Source: Elusimicrobiota bacterium | GTDB taxonomy: Bacteria > Elusimicrobiota > Elusimicrobia > UBA1565 > UBA9628 | Assembly (NCBI GenBank): GCA_016194625.1 | Contig: JACQBB010000060.1 | Span: 1 to 7,206, forward strand | DNA length: 7,206 nt | Direction of reading: 5' to 3' | Part shown: positions 1-5,423 of the stretch, piece by piece | How positions within the stretch are numbered: position 1 is the stretch's first letter | How the letters are laid out: each line of letters starts with the position of its first letter | Translations under genes and position numbers: made by a program | The notes under the pieces: model-generated | What the model was told of the DNA's origin: nothing | The model's input: the letters and a program-made list of their open reading frames with translations, nothing else | The model's database searches: none

Positions 1-1
1 G

Positions 2-1186
2 ACGAGGCTGTGGGCCGCGCCCGGCTCCGACGCCATCGCCGGGCTGGCCGAGCGCGCCGCGCTGGACCCGCTCGACCCCGCCGCGGTCGCCGCGTTCGTG
101 AAGGCCGAGCGCGCGGACCTGGTCTTCGTCGGGCCCGAGGCGCCGCCCGCCGCGGGCTCGTCCGACGCGGCGCGCGCCGCCGGCGCGCTCGTGTTCGGCC
201 CGTCGCGGTCGGCGGCCCGGCTGGAGACCTCGAAGGCGTTCGCCAAGGACTTCATGGCGCGGCACGGCGTGCCGACGGCGCGCGCGCGGGCCTGCGCGTC
301 CGCGGCCGAGGGCAAGGCCGCCGCGCGCGCCTTCGGCGGCCGCTGCGCGGTGAAGGCCGACGGCCTGGCCGCGGGCAAGGGCGTGGTCGTCTGCGGGACG
401 CTCGCCGAGGCCGAGGCGGCGGTGGACGCGCTGTCGGCGACGGCCGCCGGCCGGACGCTCGTCGTCGAAGAGCGCATGGAAGGGCCCGAGCTGACCGTGA
501 TGCTGATGGTCGGCGGCGGCGCGGCGGTGCTCCCGCTCAGCCAGGACCACAAGCGCCTCAACGACGGCGACGCGGGGCCCAACACCGGCGGCATGGGCGC
601 GCTGTGCCCCGCGCCGGTGGACCGCGCGCTGTGGTCGCGCATCGAGCGCGAGGTCCTGGACCCGGTGCTGGCCGGCCTGCGCGCCGACGGCTACGACTAC
701 CGCGGCGCGCTGTACGTGGGGCTGATGCTGACGCCCGACGGCCCGCGCGTGCTGGAGTTCAACGCGCGCTTCGGCGACCCCGAGACGCAGGCCGTCCTGC
801 CGATGCTCGACGCGGACCTGCTGACGCTGGCCGCGGACGCCGCCGCGGGATCGATCGAGTCCGGCGTCCTGCCGGTGAAGCCGGGCGCCGCCGTCGGGAT
901 CACGCTCGCCAGCCCCGGCTATCCGGAAGCGCCGAGGACCGGAGCCGCGCTGGACCTCTCCGCCGCCGAGGGCCTGAAGGACGCGCTCGTCTTCCACGCC
1001 GGCACGAAGAAGTCCGCCGCCGGCTGGACCGCCGCCGGCGGCCGCGCGCTCACCGTCGTCGGGCTGGGACCCGACCTCGCCGCCGCGCGCGCCCGCGCCT
1101 ACGACGCCGTCGCGCGCCTGGGCGTCGCCGGACTCCACTTCCGCCGCGACATCGCCGCGCGCGTCCTCGGCGCCCCCGCCGTCTAG
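2..1186 (+). CDS. purD: Phosphoribosylamine--glycine ligase (GAR synthetase), 5' partial
   Basis: ATP-dependent ligation of glycine to 5-phosphoribosylamine, giving GAR, the second step of de novo purine synthesis in the cytoplasm. 394 residues are visible. The reading frame is open to the window edge, and about 20 N-terminal residues, which should hold the family's GxGGREHA motif, lie upstream. Visible landmarks, counted from the first residue in the window, are VFVGPEAP (about 45), SKAFAKDFMARHGVPTA (about 78), the ATP-grasp stretch AVKADGLAAGKGVVV (about 117), the hallmark SQDHKRLNDGDAGPNTGGMGA (about 180-200) and LEFNARFGDPETQAVLP (about 250-266) with its metal/ATP-binding residues. The C-terminal domain is complete and ends at TAG 1184-1186. 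An internal GTG at 98 is in frame but would cut through the conserved N-domain, so it is not the start. Small oddity: APPAAG where APL.AG is usual. The next gene is 70 nt downstream and functionally unrelated. Confidence 0.96.
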   Translation, partial: TRLWAAPGSDAIAGLAERAALDPLDPAAVAAFVKAERADLVFVGPEAPPAAGSSDAARAAGALVFGPSRSAARLETSKAFAKDFMARHGVPTARARACASAAEGKAAARAFGGRCAVKADGLAAGKGVVVCGTLAEAEAAVDALSATAAGRTLVVEERMEGPELTVMLMVGGGAAVLPLSQDHKRLNDGDAGPNTGGMGALCPAPVDRALWSRIEREVLDPVLAGLRADGYDYRGALYVGLMLTPDGPRVLEFNARFGDPETQAVLPMLDADLLTLAADAAAGSIESGVLPVKPGAAVGITLASPGYPEAPRTGAALDLSAAEGLKDALVFHAGTKKSAAGWTAAGGRALTVVGLGPDLAAARARAYDAVARLGVAGLHFRRDIAARVLGAPAV

Positions 1187-1244
1187 GCCCTTTTCCCCCG
1201 GCGCGGAGCCTCAAAGGCCCATGCCCCGGGCCCGCGTTCCGCGA

Positions 1245-1256
1245 TAGAGTGGGCGC
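1245..1256 (+). promoter_or_regulatory. Candidate leaderless promoter -10 (TAGAGT) of the SLT gene
   Basis: TAGAGT (1245-1250) matches TANNNT and ends exactly 6 nt before ATG 1257. With a standard -10 to +1 distance, the transcript would begin at the A of the start codon. No Shine-Dalgarno sequence is present (GGGCGC precedes the ATG) and no convincing -35 is visible. The TAG of this hexamer is also an in-frame stop for the downstream gene, so translation cannot start further upstream than 1248. A small hairpin, GGCCC (1216-1220) with GGGCC (1228-1232), lies just upstream and may be incidental in such GC-rich DNA. Confidence 0.5.
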
Positions 1257-2543
1257 ATGACGATCCTCGCGCTGCTCTGCCTCGCGCCGTCCGCCTTCGC
1301 CGCGCAGCCCCCGCGCCCCCGCGCCGCGCTCGACCTGGTCCGGACCGCGCTGGCGGACGGGGACTTCGCGCGCGTCGAGCCCGTCGCGGCCGTCGCGCCC
1401 GCCGCGCTGTCGCTGTCCGACAAGGACGCGCAGGAGTTCGCCGAGGCCCTGGTCGCGCTCGTCGACGAGCTCCAGGACAAGGACCCGGTCCTCTTCGCCG
1501 CGATCCGCGCCGAGGAGGAGCGCATCCGCGCGCTGCCGACCGCGGAGGAGCGCGACGCCGCGGTCCGCGCCGGCTACCCGCGCCTGGAGGCCGAGCTCTC
1601 GCGCTCCGCCGCCGAAGGCCGCCTCAGCGCCGCAGGCGCGGCGAAGTGGGACCTGTTCCGGGCCCGCGCGCAGAAGGCGCTCGCCGACGGCACGCTCATG
1701 GAGATGGCGGAGTTCGCCGGCCAGGCCTTCGACGACAAGGTCGCGGCCCTGCTGCGGCGCGGCAAGTCGAGCCTGGACCCGGACCGCAGGCTCCCCGAGC
1801 GCAAGGAGGAGTGGCTCGCGCTCTCCAAGAAGATCCACGACAGGCTCGGCGTCCCGGGGAACTCGACCTCGCTGACGATGGCCCAGGTCGACAAGGCCTT
1901 CGCGCTCGCCGCGCGCGAGTTCGGCATCCGCCCCGAGTTCCTCAAGTACATGGCGAAGACCGAGTCCGGCCTGCGCCAGGTCGTGCCCTCGAACCCCGCC
2001 GCGTCCGGCATCATGCAGGTCGAGACGGTCCACAAGGACGCGTACGCGGGGCCGCGCACCGTCGCCAACGACACGGTCACGAACATCGTCTACGGCGGGC
2101 TCCTGCGCGCCCAGACCGACCGCGCGATGGCGCGCGACTTCGTCGCCGCCGGCCTGACGCCGCCGAGCAACCCGCGCGTCGTCGAGTTCCTGGGCGACCT
2201 GGCCTACAACCGCGGCCCGGGCCTGCTGAAGTTCGTCGCGCGCGGCGCGGCCGCGCAGGGCATCGACGTGGACCGCTTCGCCGAGTACCTCGCCGGCAAG
2301 GGCGGCACCTACGCGATCCTCGACCGCGGCCGCCGCATCGTGATCCGCCCGGGGCCGGGCACGGGCATCGACGCCACGGGCAAGGGTTCCGTCCTGGCGC
2401 TCGCCTCGGAGGCCGTCGGCCGCGTCGCCTTCAGCAAGAAGCTCGCCGCGGGCCTGGGCGACCGCAACGGCGACGGCCGCGTCGACCACCTCGACGTGTG
2501 GCTCACGCGCGGCTTCCGCTACCTCAACGACCCGGACCTCTGA
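1257..2543 (+). CDS. Secreted SLT-type lytic transglycosylase-like protein with C-terminal EF-hand/dockerin-like loop
   Basis: 428 residues, probably a periplasmic murein-cleaving enzyme. A short signal peptide (MTILALLCLAPSAFAA, cleavage near 16) has an unusually uncharged n-region. It cannot be longer, because an in-frame TAG sits at 1245. Residues about 20-205 are helical, charged and of unknown fold. Residues about 213-345 resemble the goose-lysozyme-like SLT fold: KTESGL with candidate catalytic Glu236, SGIMQVE (250-256) corresponding to the family's GLMQ motif, and LAYNRGPG (315-322) corresponding to AYNxGxG. The following part (about 345-400) is unassigned. Near the C-terminus, D402-x-N404-x-D406-G-x-V-D410-x-x-D413 is a textbook EF-hand/dockerin-type Ca-binding loop, present once where dockerins carry two. 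Expression looks leaderless. The gene converges on the minus-strand operon with a 9-nt gap. SLT assignment is firm; substrate and role are not known. Confidence 0.85.
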   Translation: MTILALLCLAPSAFAAQPPRPRAALDLVRTALADGDFARVEPVAAVAPAALSLSDKDAQEFAEALVALVDELQDKDPVLFAAIRAEEERIRALPTAEERDAAVRAGYPRLEAELSRSAAEGRLSAAGAAKWDLFRARAQKALADGTLMEMAEFAGQAFDDKVAALLRRGKSSLDPDRRLPERKEEWLALSKKIHDRLGVPGNSTSLTMAQVDKAFALAAREFGIRPEFLKYMAKTESGLRQVVPSNPAASGIMQVETVHKDAYAGPRTVANDTVTNIVYGGLLRAQTDRAMARDFVAAGLTPPSNPRVVEFLGDLAYNRGPGLLKFVARGAAAQGIDVDRFAEYLAGKGGTYAILDRGRRIVIRPGPGTGIDATGKGSVLALASEAVGRVAFSKKLAAGLGDRNGDGRVDHLDVWLTRGFRYLNDPDL

Positions 2544-2565
2544 GCCCGGCGCTCACCGGCCGGGC
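2544..2565. terminator. Possible bidirectional terminator hairpin between convergent genes
   Basis: GCCCGGC (2544-2550) pairs perfectly with GCCGGGC (2559-2565) across an 8-nt loop. It begins immediately after the TGA of the SLT gene and overlaps the stop codon (2553-2555) and last codons of the convergent gene. There is no U-tract on either strand, so it is not a canonical intrinsic terminator. Its placement in the 9-nt convergent gap is the main argument. Confidence 0.3.
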
Positions 2566-3434
2566 GCCGAGGTCGGGGGCGGCGGCAGTTCCGCCGGAGC
2601 GTCCGCGGGCGGGGACGGAGGGCGCTTCGCCGCTTCGGCCGCCGCGTCGAGGGGGTCGCCGTCGGCGTCGAACAGGGCGAAGCCCCGCGACTTCTCCTTG
2701 AACTCCAGGAGGATGCCCAGCGGCGCGCCGTCGCGCCCGCCGCGGAACGTGACCATCGCGACGCCCGCGGCCAGCGGCTTCAGGTAGACCGGCGCGCTCC
2801 CGGCGCGGTCGTACAGGAACGCCCGGCCGTCGGGTCCGACGACCTCGACCAGGCGGCGCCCGTCGGGGCTGACGTAGGACGCGCCCTCCGCCGCGGACGG
2901 AGGCGGACCCGAGTAGACGGCCGCGGCGCTCCAGCCGTACGGGTAGTAGGAGTCGTCGATGTACACGTACACGGCCCCGCCCGGCCCCCGCCACCACCAG
3001 TAGCCGTCCCACCAGTACACCCAGCGCCCGAAACGCGCGTCCCACCACCACCAGCGGTCGTCGTAGTAGCGCGTCCAATAGAACGCCGGTCCCGCGTAGA
3101 ACCCGTACCAGTGCCGGCGGCCGTCGTAGTAGTGGCAGTAGCGCGACCCCGACGACTGGTGCCAATAATAGCGCCGGGGCACGATCTCGACGCGCTGCTC
3201 GCGCGCCGCCGGAGCGACGAAGCGCTCGCCGCGATGCGGTCCGACCGGCGCGGTCGGCGCGACCGCCGGCGCGACCGTCGGCGCGATCGACGGCGCGACC
3301 GACGGCGCGACCGACGGCGCCGCGCGCCGGACGCCGCGCCACGCGCGCCGGTCGTCGTCGGGGCGCCCGTCCCCGCGCGCGCGGACCGGCGCGGCCGCCA
3401 GCGCGGCGAGCAGCACGGCGAGAACGGTCCTCAT
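2553..3434 (-). CDS. Secreted Trp/Tyr-rich envelope protein with VAPx repeats
   Basis: 293 residues, with no family I can name securely. The start is ATG at 3434, preceded by GGAGGGGGCC, a strong ribosome binding site. A signal peptide (residues 1 to about 19, MRTVLAVLLAALAAAPVRA) is followed by a basic/acidic stretch, a VAPS/VAPT tetrapeptide repeat (about 40-62), then a strikingly aromatic block (89-168) with 14 Trp and many Tyr, including WWWW at 128-131 and WWW at 146-148. A more ordinary C-terminal domain follows (about 185-262; SPDGRRLVEVVGPDGRAFLYDR, LLEFKEKSRGFALFDADG), then a Pro-rich tail (272-291). The visible Gly/Asp turns between aromatic pairs suggest short beta-hairpin repeats at or in the outer membrane; this is inference. 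Last gene of the four-gene operon, 14 nt after the barrel gene. The export signal and composition are clear, but the function is unknown. Confidence 0.85.
   Translation of the reverse strand: MRTVLAVLLAALAAAPVRARGDGRPDDDRRAWRGVRRAAPSVAPSVAPSIAPTVAPAVAPTAPVGPHRGERFVAPAAREQRVEIVPRRYYWHQSSGSRYCHYYDGRRHWYGFYAGPAFYWTRYYDDRWWWWDARFGRWVYWWDGYWWWRGPGGAVYVYIDDSYYPYGWSAAAVYSGPPPSAAEGASYVSPDGRRLVEVVGPDGRAFLYDRAGSAPVYLKPLAAGVAMVTFRGGRDGAPLGILLEFKEKSRGFALFDADGDPLDAAAEAAKRPPSPPADAPAELPPPPTSAPGR
3256..3315. repeat. Five tandem 12-bp repeats inside the Trp/Tyr-rich protein gene
   Basis: Five consecutive 12-bp units of consensus GGCGCGACCGAC (plus strand) at 3256, 3268, 3280, 3292 and 3304, each with at most two differences from consensus. 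Partial or degenerate units flank them. Read on the minus strand, each unit encodes one VAPx tetrapeptide (x = S, T or A; one unit has Ile for Val), forming a flexible Pro/Ala linker after the signal peptide. As a 12-bp unit it keeps the frame when copies are gained or lost. Confidence 0.9.
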
Positions 3435-3448
3435 GGCCCCCTCCGTCG

Positions 3449-4375
3449 TCAGAAACCCCACCCCCAGCGCACCGCCAGCGTGAACAGCTGCAGCGGCGCG
3501 GTCACCCCGGTCAGCCCCAGCGCCCGGCCGCGGGCGGTCGCGGCGTAGGTCTCCCGCGACAGCAGCGTCCAGCCGGCCTCGAGGCTGAGCTCGCCGGGGT
3601 CGCGCGGCGTGAAGTCCACGCCGGCGCGCGCGGTCGCCGCCGCGCCCCACGCGTCCCCGTCGACGAGGCGGCGCGTCTCGCCCGTCCCGGTGTCGGACCA
3701 GGCGAAGCCCGCGGCGGGCGCCGCGTCGATCGTCGTCGTCGTGCGATGCGCGCCGGCGCCGACGAGCACGTACGGCCGCAGGCCGTCCCGGCCGAACGAG
3801 CGCCGCAGCAGCCCCAGGAACAGGACGCTGGAGCCGGACACGCTCGCGTCGGCGTTCGCCAGCAGGCCCGGGCTGTCCGTGCCGCCGCGCCCCTCGAAGC
3901 GGAACTCCCCGCCCGCCGACCAGCGCGGCGACACGTCGCGCAGATAGCGCAGGCCGAACAGCGGCCCCACGTCGCCGTCGCTGGCCGTGCCGCCGCCGGC
4001 CTCGTCGAAGCGCACGTCGCTCAGCGGCGCGGCCAAGCCGAACTCGAAGGAGACGTGGTCGCGGCGCGGACCGAACAGGCGCTCCTCGTCGCGCTCCCGG
4101 AGCGGCTCGAACGGCGGCGGCGCCGGCGGCGGCTCGGGCGCCGCCAGCTTCGACGAGGGTCCGCCGGCGGAGTAGTCGATGCTCCGCACGGCCGCGGCGT
4201 CGAAGCGCCGCGTCCCCTCGGGCGTGTACAGGACGACCTCGCGCGCCGTCGCAGAGACCACGGTCCCCATGTAGGCGCTCCCGTCCTTGAGCACGACGAT
4301 CGACGCGCCCGCCGTCCCGGCGCGGAGCGCCGCGAACGCCGCCGCCGCGCACATCGTCCGGAGCAGACGCGTCAT
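3449..4375 (-). CDS. Outer-membrane beta-barrel protein with N-terminal SH3/Sm-like domain
   Basis: 308 residues. ATG 4375 follows GGAGGGACG, a strong ribosome binding site. Signal peptide at residues 1 to about 24 (cleavage near TAGA|S). Residues 26-68 form a small beta-rich unit, VVLKDGSAYMGTVVSAT...VVLYTPEGTRRFDAAAVRSIDY, matching the common secreted LSm/SH3-like pattern of KDG..GxV, a hydrophobic strand, TPEG, and a final IxSI-like strand. A Pro-rich linker (79-93) leads to about 200 residues of alternating amphipathic strands separated by Gly/Asp turns (106-308). Typical strands are HVSFEFGLAAPL, PLFGLRYL, WSAGGEFRF, PYVLVGAGAH and LEAGWTLL. The last strand, LFTLAVRWGWGF, ends in the terminal Phe expected of a BAM-recognised beta-signal. 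The size suits an 8-10 strand OmpA/OmpW-like barrel. It lies 9 nt after the BamE-like lipoprotein and 14 nt before the aromatic protein gene, so co-transcription is likely. Topology is well supported; ligand or transport role is unknown. Confidence 0.85.
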   Translation of the reverse strand: MTRLLRTMCAAAAFAALRAGTAGASIVVLKDGSAYMGTVVSATAREVVLYTPEGTRRFDAAAVRSIDYSAGGPSSKLAAPEPPPAPPPFEPLRERDEERLFGPRRDHVSFEFGLAAPLSDVRFDEAGGGTASDGDVGPLFGLRYLRDVSPRWSAGGEFRFEGRGGTDSPGLLANADASVSGSSVLFLGLLRRSFGRDGLRPYVLVGAGAHRTTTTIDAAPAAGFAWSDTGTGETRRLVDGDAWGAAATARAGVDFTPRDPGELSLEAGWTLLSRETYAATARGRALGLTGVTAPLQLFTLAVRWGWGF

Positions 4376-4384
4376 CGTCCCTCC

Positions 4385-4810
4385 TCAGGACCCGCCGCGG
4401 TCCTCGACCGTCACGACCACGCCGTTCTCGAAGACGACCCGCACGCGGTCCTCCCACGCGTCGTCGGCGAGGCCCAGGCCCAGCTCGCCGCCGTAGCCCG
4501 GGCCCATGGACCCCGCGCCCATCCCGAAGCCGACGCTGACCGACGAGCGCGCCGCGCCGCCGCCGTACGCCCACACCTCGCGCGTCGCCGTCGCGGTCCG
4601 CCGGTGATAGGTCCGGTCCGGACGGCCGAGGGCCAGCGCCACCTGCTGGCGCGTGAAGCCGACGTCCACCTGGCCCGCGCGGATCTTCTCCTGCACCGCG
4701 CGCGGGTACGCGTCGAACTCCGCCCGGTGGGCGCGGATCCGGGATTCCGGCGACGCGCACGCCGCCAGGGCCGCCGCCAGCGCCGCCGCCGCGAGACTCC
4801 TCGCGCGCAT
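4385..4810 (-). CDS. BamE/SmpA-like lipoprotein
   Basis: 141 residues. ATG 4810 follows GGGAGGGAGCC, a strong ribosome binding site. The signal peptide ends in a lipobox (L-A-A-C) with Cys18 as the expected lipidated residue; residue +2 is Ala, which in Enterobacteria would favour outer-membrane sorting. Residues 38-83, VQEKIRAGQVDVGFTRQQVALA followed by LGRPDRTYHRR and EVWAYG, fit the BamE/SmpA-OmlA pattern (I..G.v..G.t..qV...lGkPd...evW.Y). The final strands, DRVRVVFENGVVVTVEDR (121-138), complete that fold. Between them sits a Gly-rich stretch (83-115, GFGMGAGSMGPGYGG) not expected in BamE. BamE proper is a BAM-complex accessory lipoprotein; the position here next to a beta-barrel gene is suggestive, but this could be a general outer-membrane lipoprotein of the same fold. 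Stop TGA 4387-4385, 9 nt before the barrel start. Confidence 0.85.
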   Translation of the reverse strand: MRARSLAAAALAAALAACASPESRIRAHRAEFDAYPRAVQEKIRAGQVDVGFTRQQVALALGRPDRTYHRRTATATREVWAYGGGAARSSVSVGFGMGAGSMGPGYGGELGLGLADDAWEDRVRVVFENGVVVTVEDRGGS

Positions 4811-4830
4811 GGCTCCCTCCCGAGGCCGCG

Positions 4831-5268
4831 TCAGACCGGCAAGGACGGATGCCGGTCCGACGGGCGCCGCTCTCCCGGACGCGGGGCTTCCGCCGGCCGC
4901 GCCGACTCGAACGCCCGCGCCGCCGCGTGCAGGACCAGGGTCCCGACGAAGAACGCGAGCAAGGTCCACGCCGCCGCGACGAGCGCCCCCGCCGTCGCGC
5001 GGTAGGTCTCGACGAGCCCGTCCGCCGCGCCCAAACCCGCGCCCCCGGCCGTCCGCTGCGCGAACGCCGTCAGGTCCTGCAGGCGCAAGCCGCCGACGAA
5101 CGACGCGGTGAACAGCCCGAACTTCACGAAGCGCGACCACGCCGGAGCCATCCCGGCCGGGATCAGCCGCGCCAGCACGGAGTCGAACGACTCGGAGAAG
5201 GCCGCCGTCGCCGTCCCCGCGACCGCCAACGCCGCCGCGAACGCCGCGCACAGGATCGCAGTCTCCAT
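4831..5268 (-). CDS. Small integral membrane protein, unknown function
   Basis: 145 residues, family not recognised. I start it at ATG 5268 (METAILCAAF) because GGAGG sits 5 nt upstream (5278-5274). An in-frame ATG at 5343 would add an Arg/Thr-rich, non-conserved-looking stretch without an SD. Two clear hydrophobic helices are visible: about 4-24 (a signal anchor or uncleaved signal) and about 93-117 (TAGALVAAAWTLLAFFVGTLVL). A third weaker one lies at about 47-63 (FVKFGLFTASFVGGL). The C-terminus (120-145) is a charged Pro/Arg tail, probably cytoplasmic. It is first in the four-gene minus-strand operon, 20 nt ahead of the lipoprotein gene. That it is a membrane protein is likely; nothing more can be said of its role. 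Confidence 0.75.
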   Translation of the reverse strand: METAILCAAFAAALAVAGTATAAFSESFDSVLARLIPAGMAPAWSRFVKFGLFTASFVGGLRLQDLTAFAQRTAGGAGLGAADGLVETYRATAGALVAAAWTLLAFFVGTLVLHAAARAFESARPAEAPRPGERRPSDRHPSLPV

Positions 5269-5273
5269 TGGGC

Positions 5274-5278
5274 CCTCC
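5274..5278 (-). promoter_or_regulatory. Ribosome binding site deciding the start of the small membrane protein
   Basis: The minus strand reads GGAGG-GCCCA-ATG, giving canonical spacing to ATG 5268. This favours 5268 over the upstream in-frame ATG at 5343, which has no such site. The same GGAGG-type site precedes the other three genes of this operon. Confidence 0.7.
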
Positions 5279-5289
5279 GTCGTCGCTCC

Positions 5290-5295
5290 AGTATG
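5290..5295 (-). promoter_or_regulatory. Candidate -10 box of the envelope operon (CATACT)
   Basis: On the minus strand, CATACT lies 21 nt upstream of ATG 5268 and is one of few AT-rich hexamers in the region. The best upstream -35 candidate, TTGCCG, is 20 bp away, longer than ideal. Unlike the plus-strand genes, a transcript from here would carry a short leader with an SD. Confidence 0.3.
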
Positions 5296-5318
5296 GCGCT
5301 CCGCGGTCTGGAAAGCGG

Positions 5319-5351
5319 CAAGCCGCGCGCAAGTCGCGCGCAAATCCCGCG
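5319..5351. repeat. Three tandem 11-bp direct repeats in the divergent promoter region
   Basis: CAAGCCGCGCG (5319-5329), CAAGTCGCGCG (5330-5340) and CAAATCCCGCG (5341-5351) are head-to-tail. The first two match at 10/11 positions and the second and third at 9/11. The 11-bp period puts all copies on one face of the helix, as in binding sites of OmpR/PhoB-type regulators. They lie just upstream of the candidate minus-strand -10. Confidence 0.65.
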
Positions 5352-5375
5352 GCGGCCGGCGGTCGCCGGGATTTG
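5341..5375. repeat. 9-bp perfect inverted repeat between the divergent genes
   Basis: CAAATCCCG (5341-5349) and CGGGATTTG (5367-5375) are perfect inverted copies around a 17-nt GC-rich centre. The half-site recurs imperfectly at 5379-5388, where GGGAATTGAC follows GGGATTTGAG with the same 11-bp period. It could be an operator with half-sites about 2.5 helical turns apart, or an RNA hairpin. Confidence 0.6.
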
Positions 5376-5383
5376 AGCGGGAA

Positions 5384-5417
5384 TTGACTGGCCCGGCCCG
5401 GGTCCCGGGCCTACACT
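5384..5417 (+). promoter_or_regulatory. Candidate promoter of the receiver gene, with a perfect palindrome in the spacer
   Basis: TACACT (5412-5417) ends exactly 6 nt before ATG 5424, so +1 would fall on the start codon (leaderless). TTGACT (5384-5389) is a good -35, but the spacer is 22 bp, 5 longer than the optimum. The spacer contains GGCCCGGG-T-CCCGGGCC (5395-5411), a perfect 17-bp dyad abutting the -10. An over-long spacer filled by a dyad resembles activator-untwisted promoters of the MerR kind; this parallel is inference. Confidence 0.45.
5395..5411. repeat. Perfect 17-bp palindrome (8-bp arms, 1-bp centre)
   Basis: GGCCCGGG (5395-5402), T (5403), CCCGGGCC (5404-5411). It lies directly against the candidate -10 TACACT of the receiver gene, so a bound protein would overlap RNA polymerase. 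A candidate operator; GC-rich composition raises the chance of coincidence. Confidence 0.6.
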
Positions 5418-5423
5418 GTGGGC

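Noticed and set aside
1187..1223. Terminator after purD formed by GGCC(C)TTT and AAAGGCC
   Set aside because: It needs a bulge and a 19-nt loop, and no T-run follows the right arm; too weak to annotate.
10..1260. Long plus-strand open frame overlapping purD
   Set aside because: Its translation is Arg/Ala/Gly-dominated low complexity, typical of an off-frame reading of GC-rich coding DNA; the purD frame has clear family motifs.
1050..2489. Long minus-strand open frame antisense to purD and the SLT gene
   Set aside because: Low-complexity Arg/Ala/Val-rich composition with no recognisable motif; antisense shadow of two well-supported genes.
3256..3315. Possible CRISPR-like array
   Set aside because: The units are 12 bp, contiguous and without spacers, and code for a protein linker.
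3111..3548. Plus-strand frame with a repeated DRRR motif, resembling an Arg-rich repeat protein
   Set aside because: The repeat is the complement of the VAPx-encoding 12-bp units in the opposite-strand gene, which has a signal peptide and SD.
2553..4760. One 735-residue minus-strand protein joining three genes
   Set aside because: Only the part from 3434 downwards looks like protein. The upstream part is an off-frame reading of the barrel and lipoprotein genes, which have their own signal peptides, SDs and stops.
5418..5423. GTG at 5418 as the receiver start
   Set aside because: It would add only Met-Gly before the usual REC N-terminus, and the candidate +1 at 5424 would leave it untranscribed. 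It remains possible if the promoter call is wrong.
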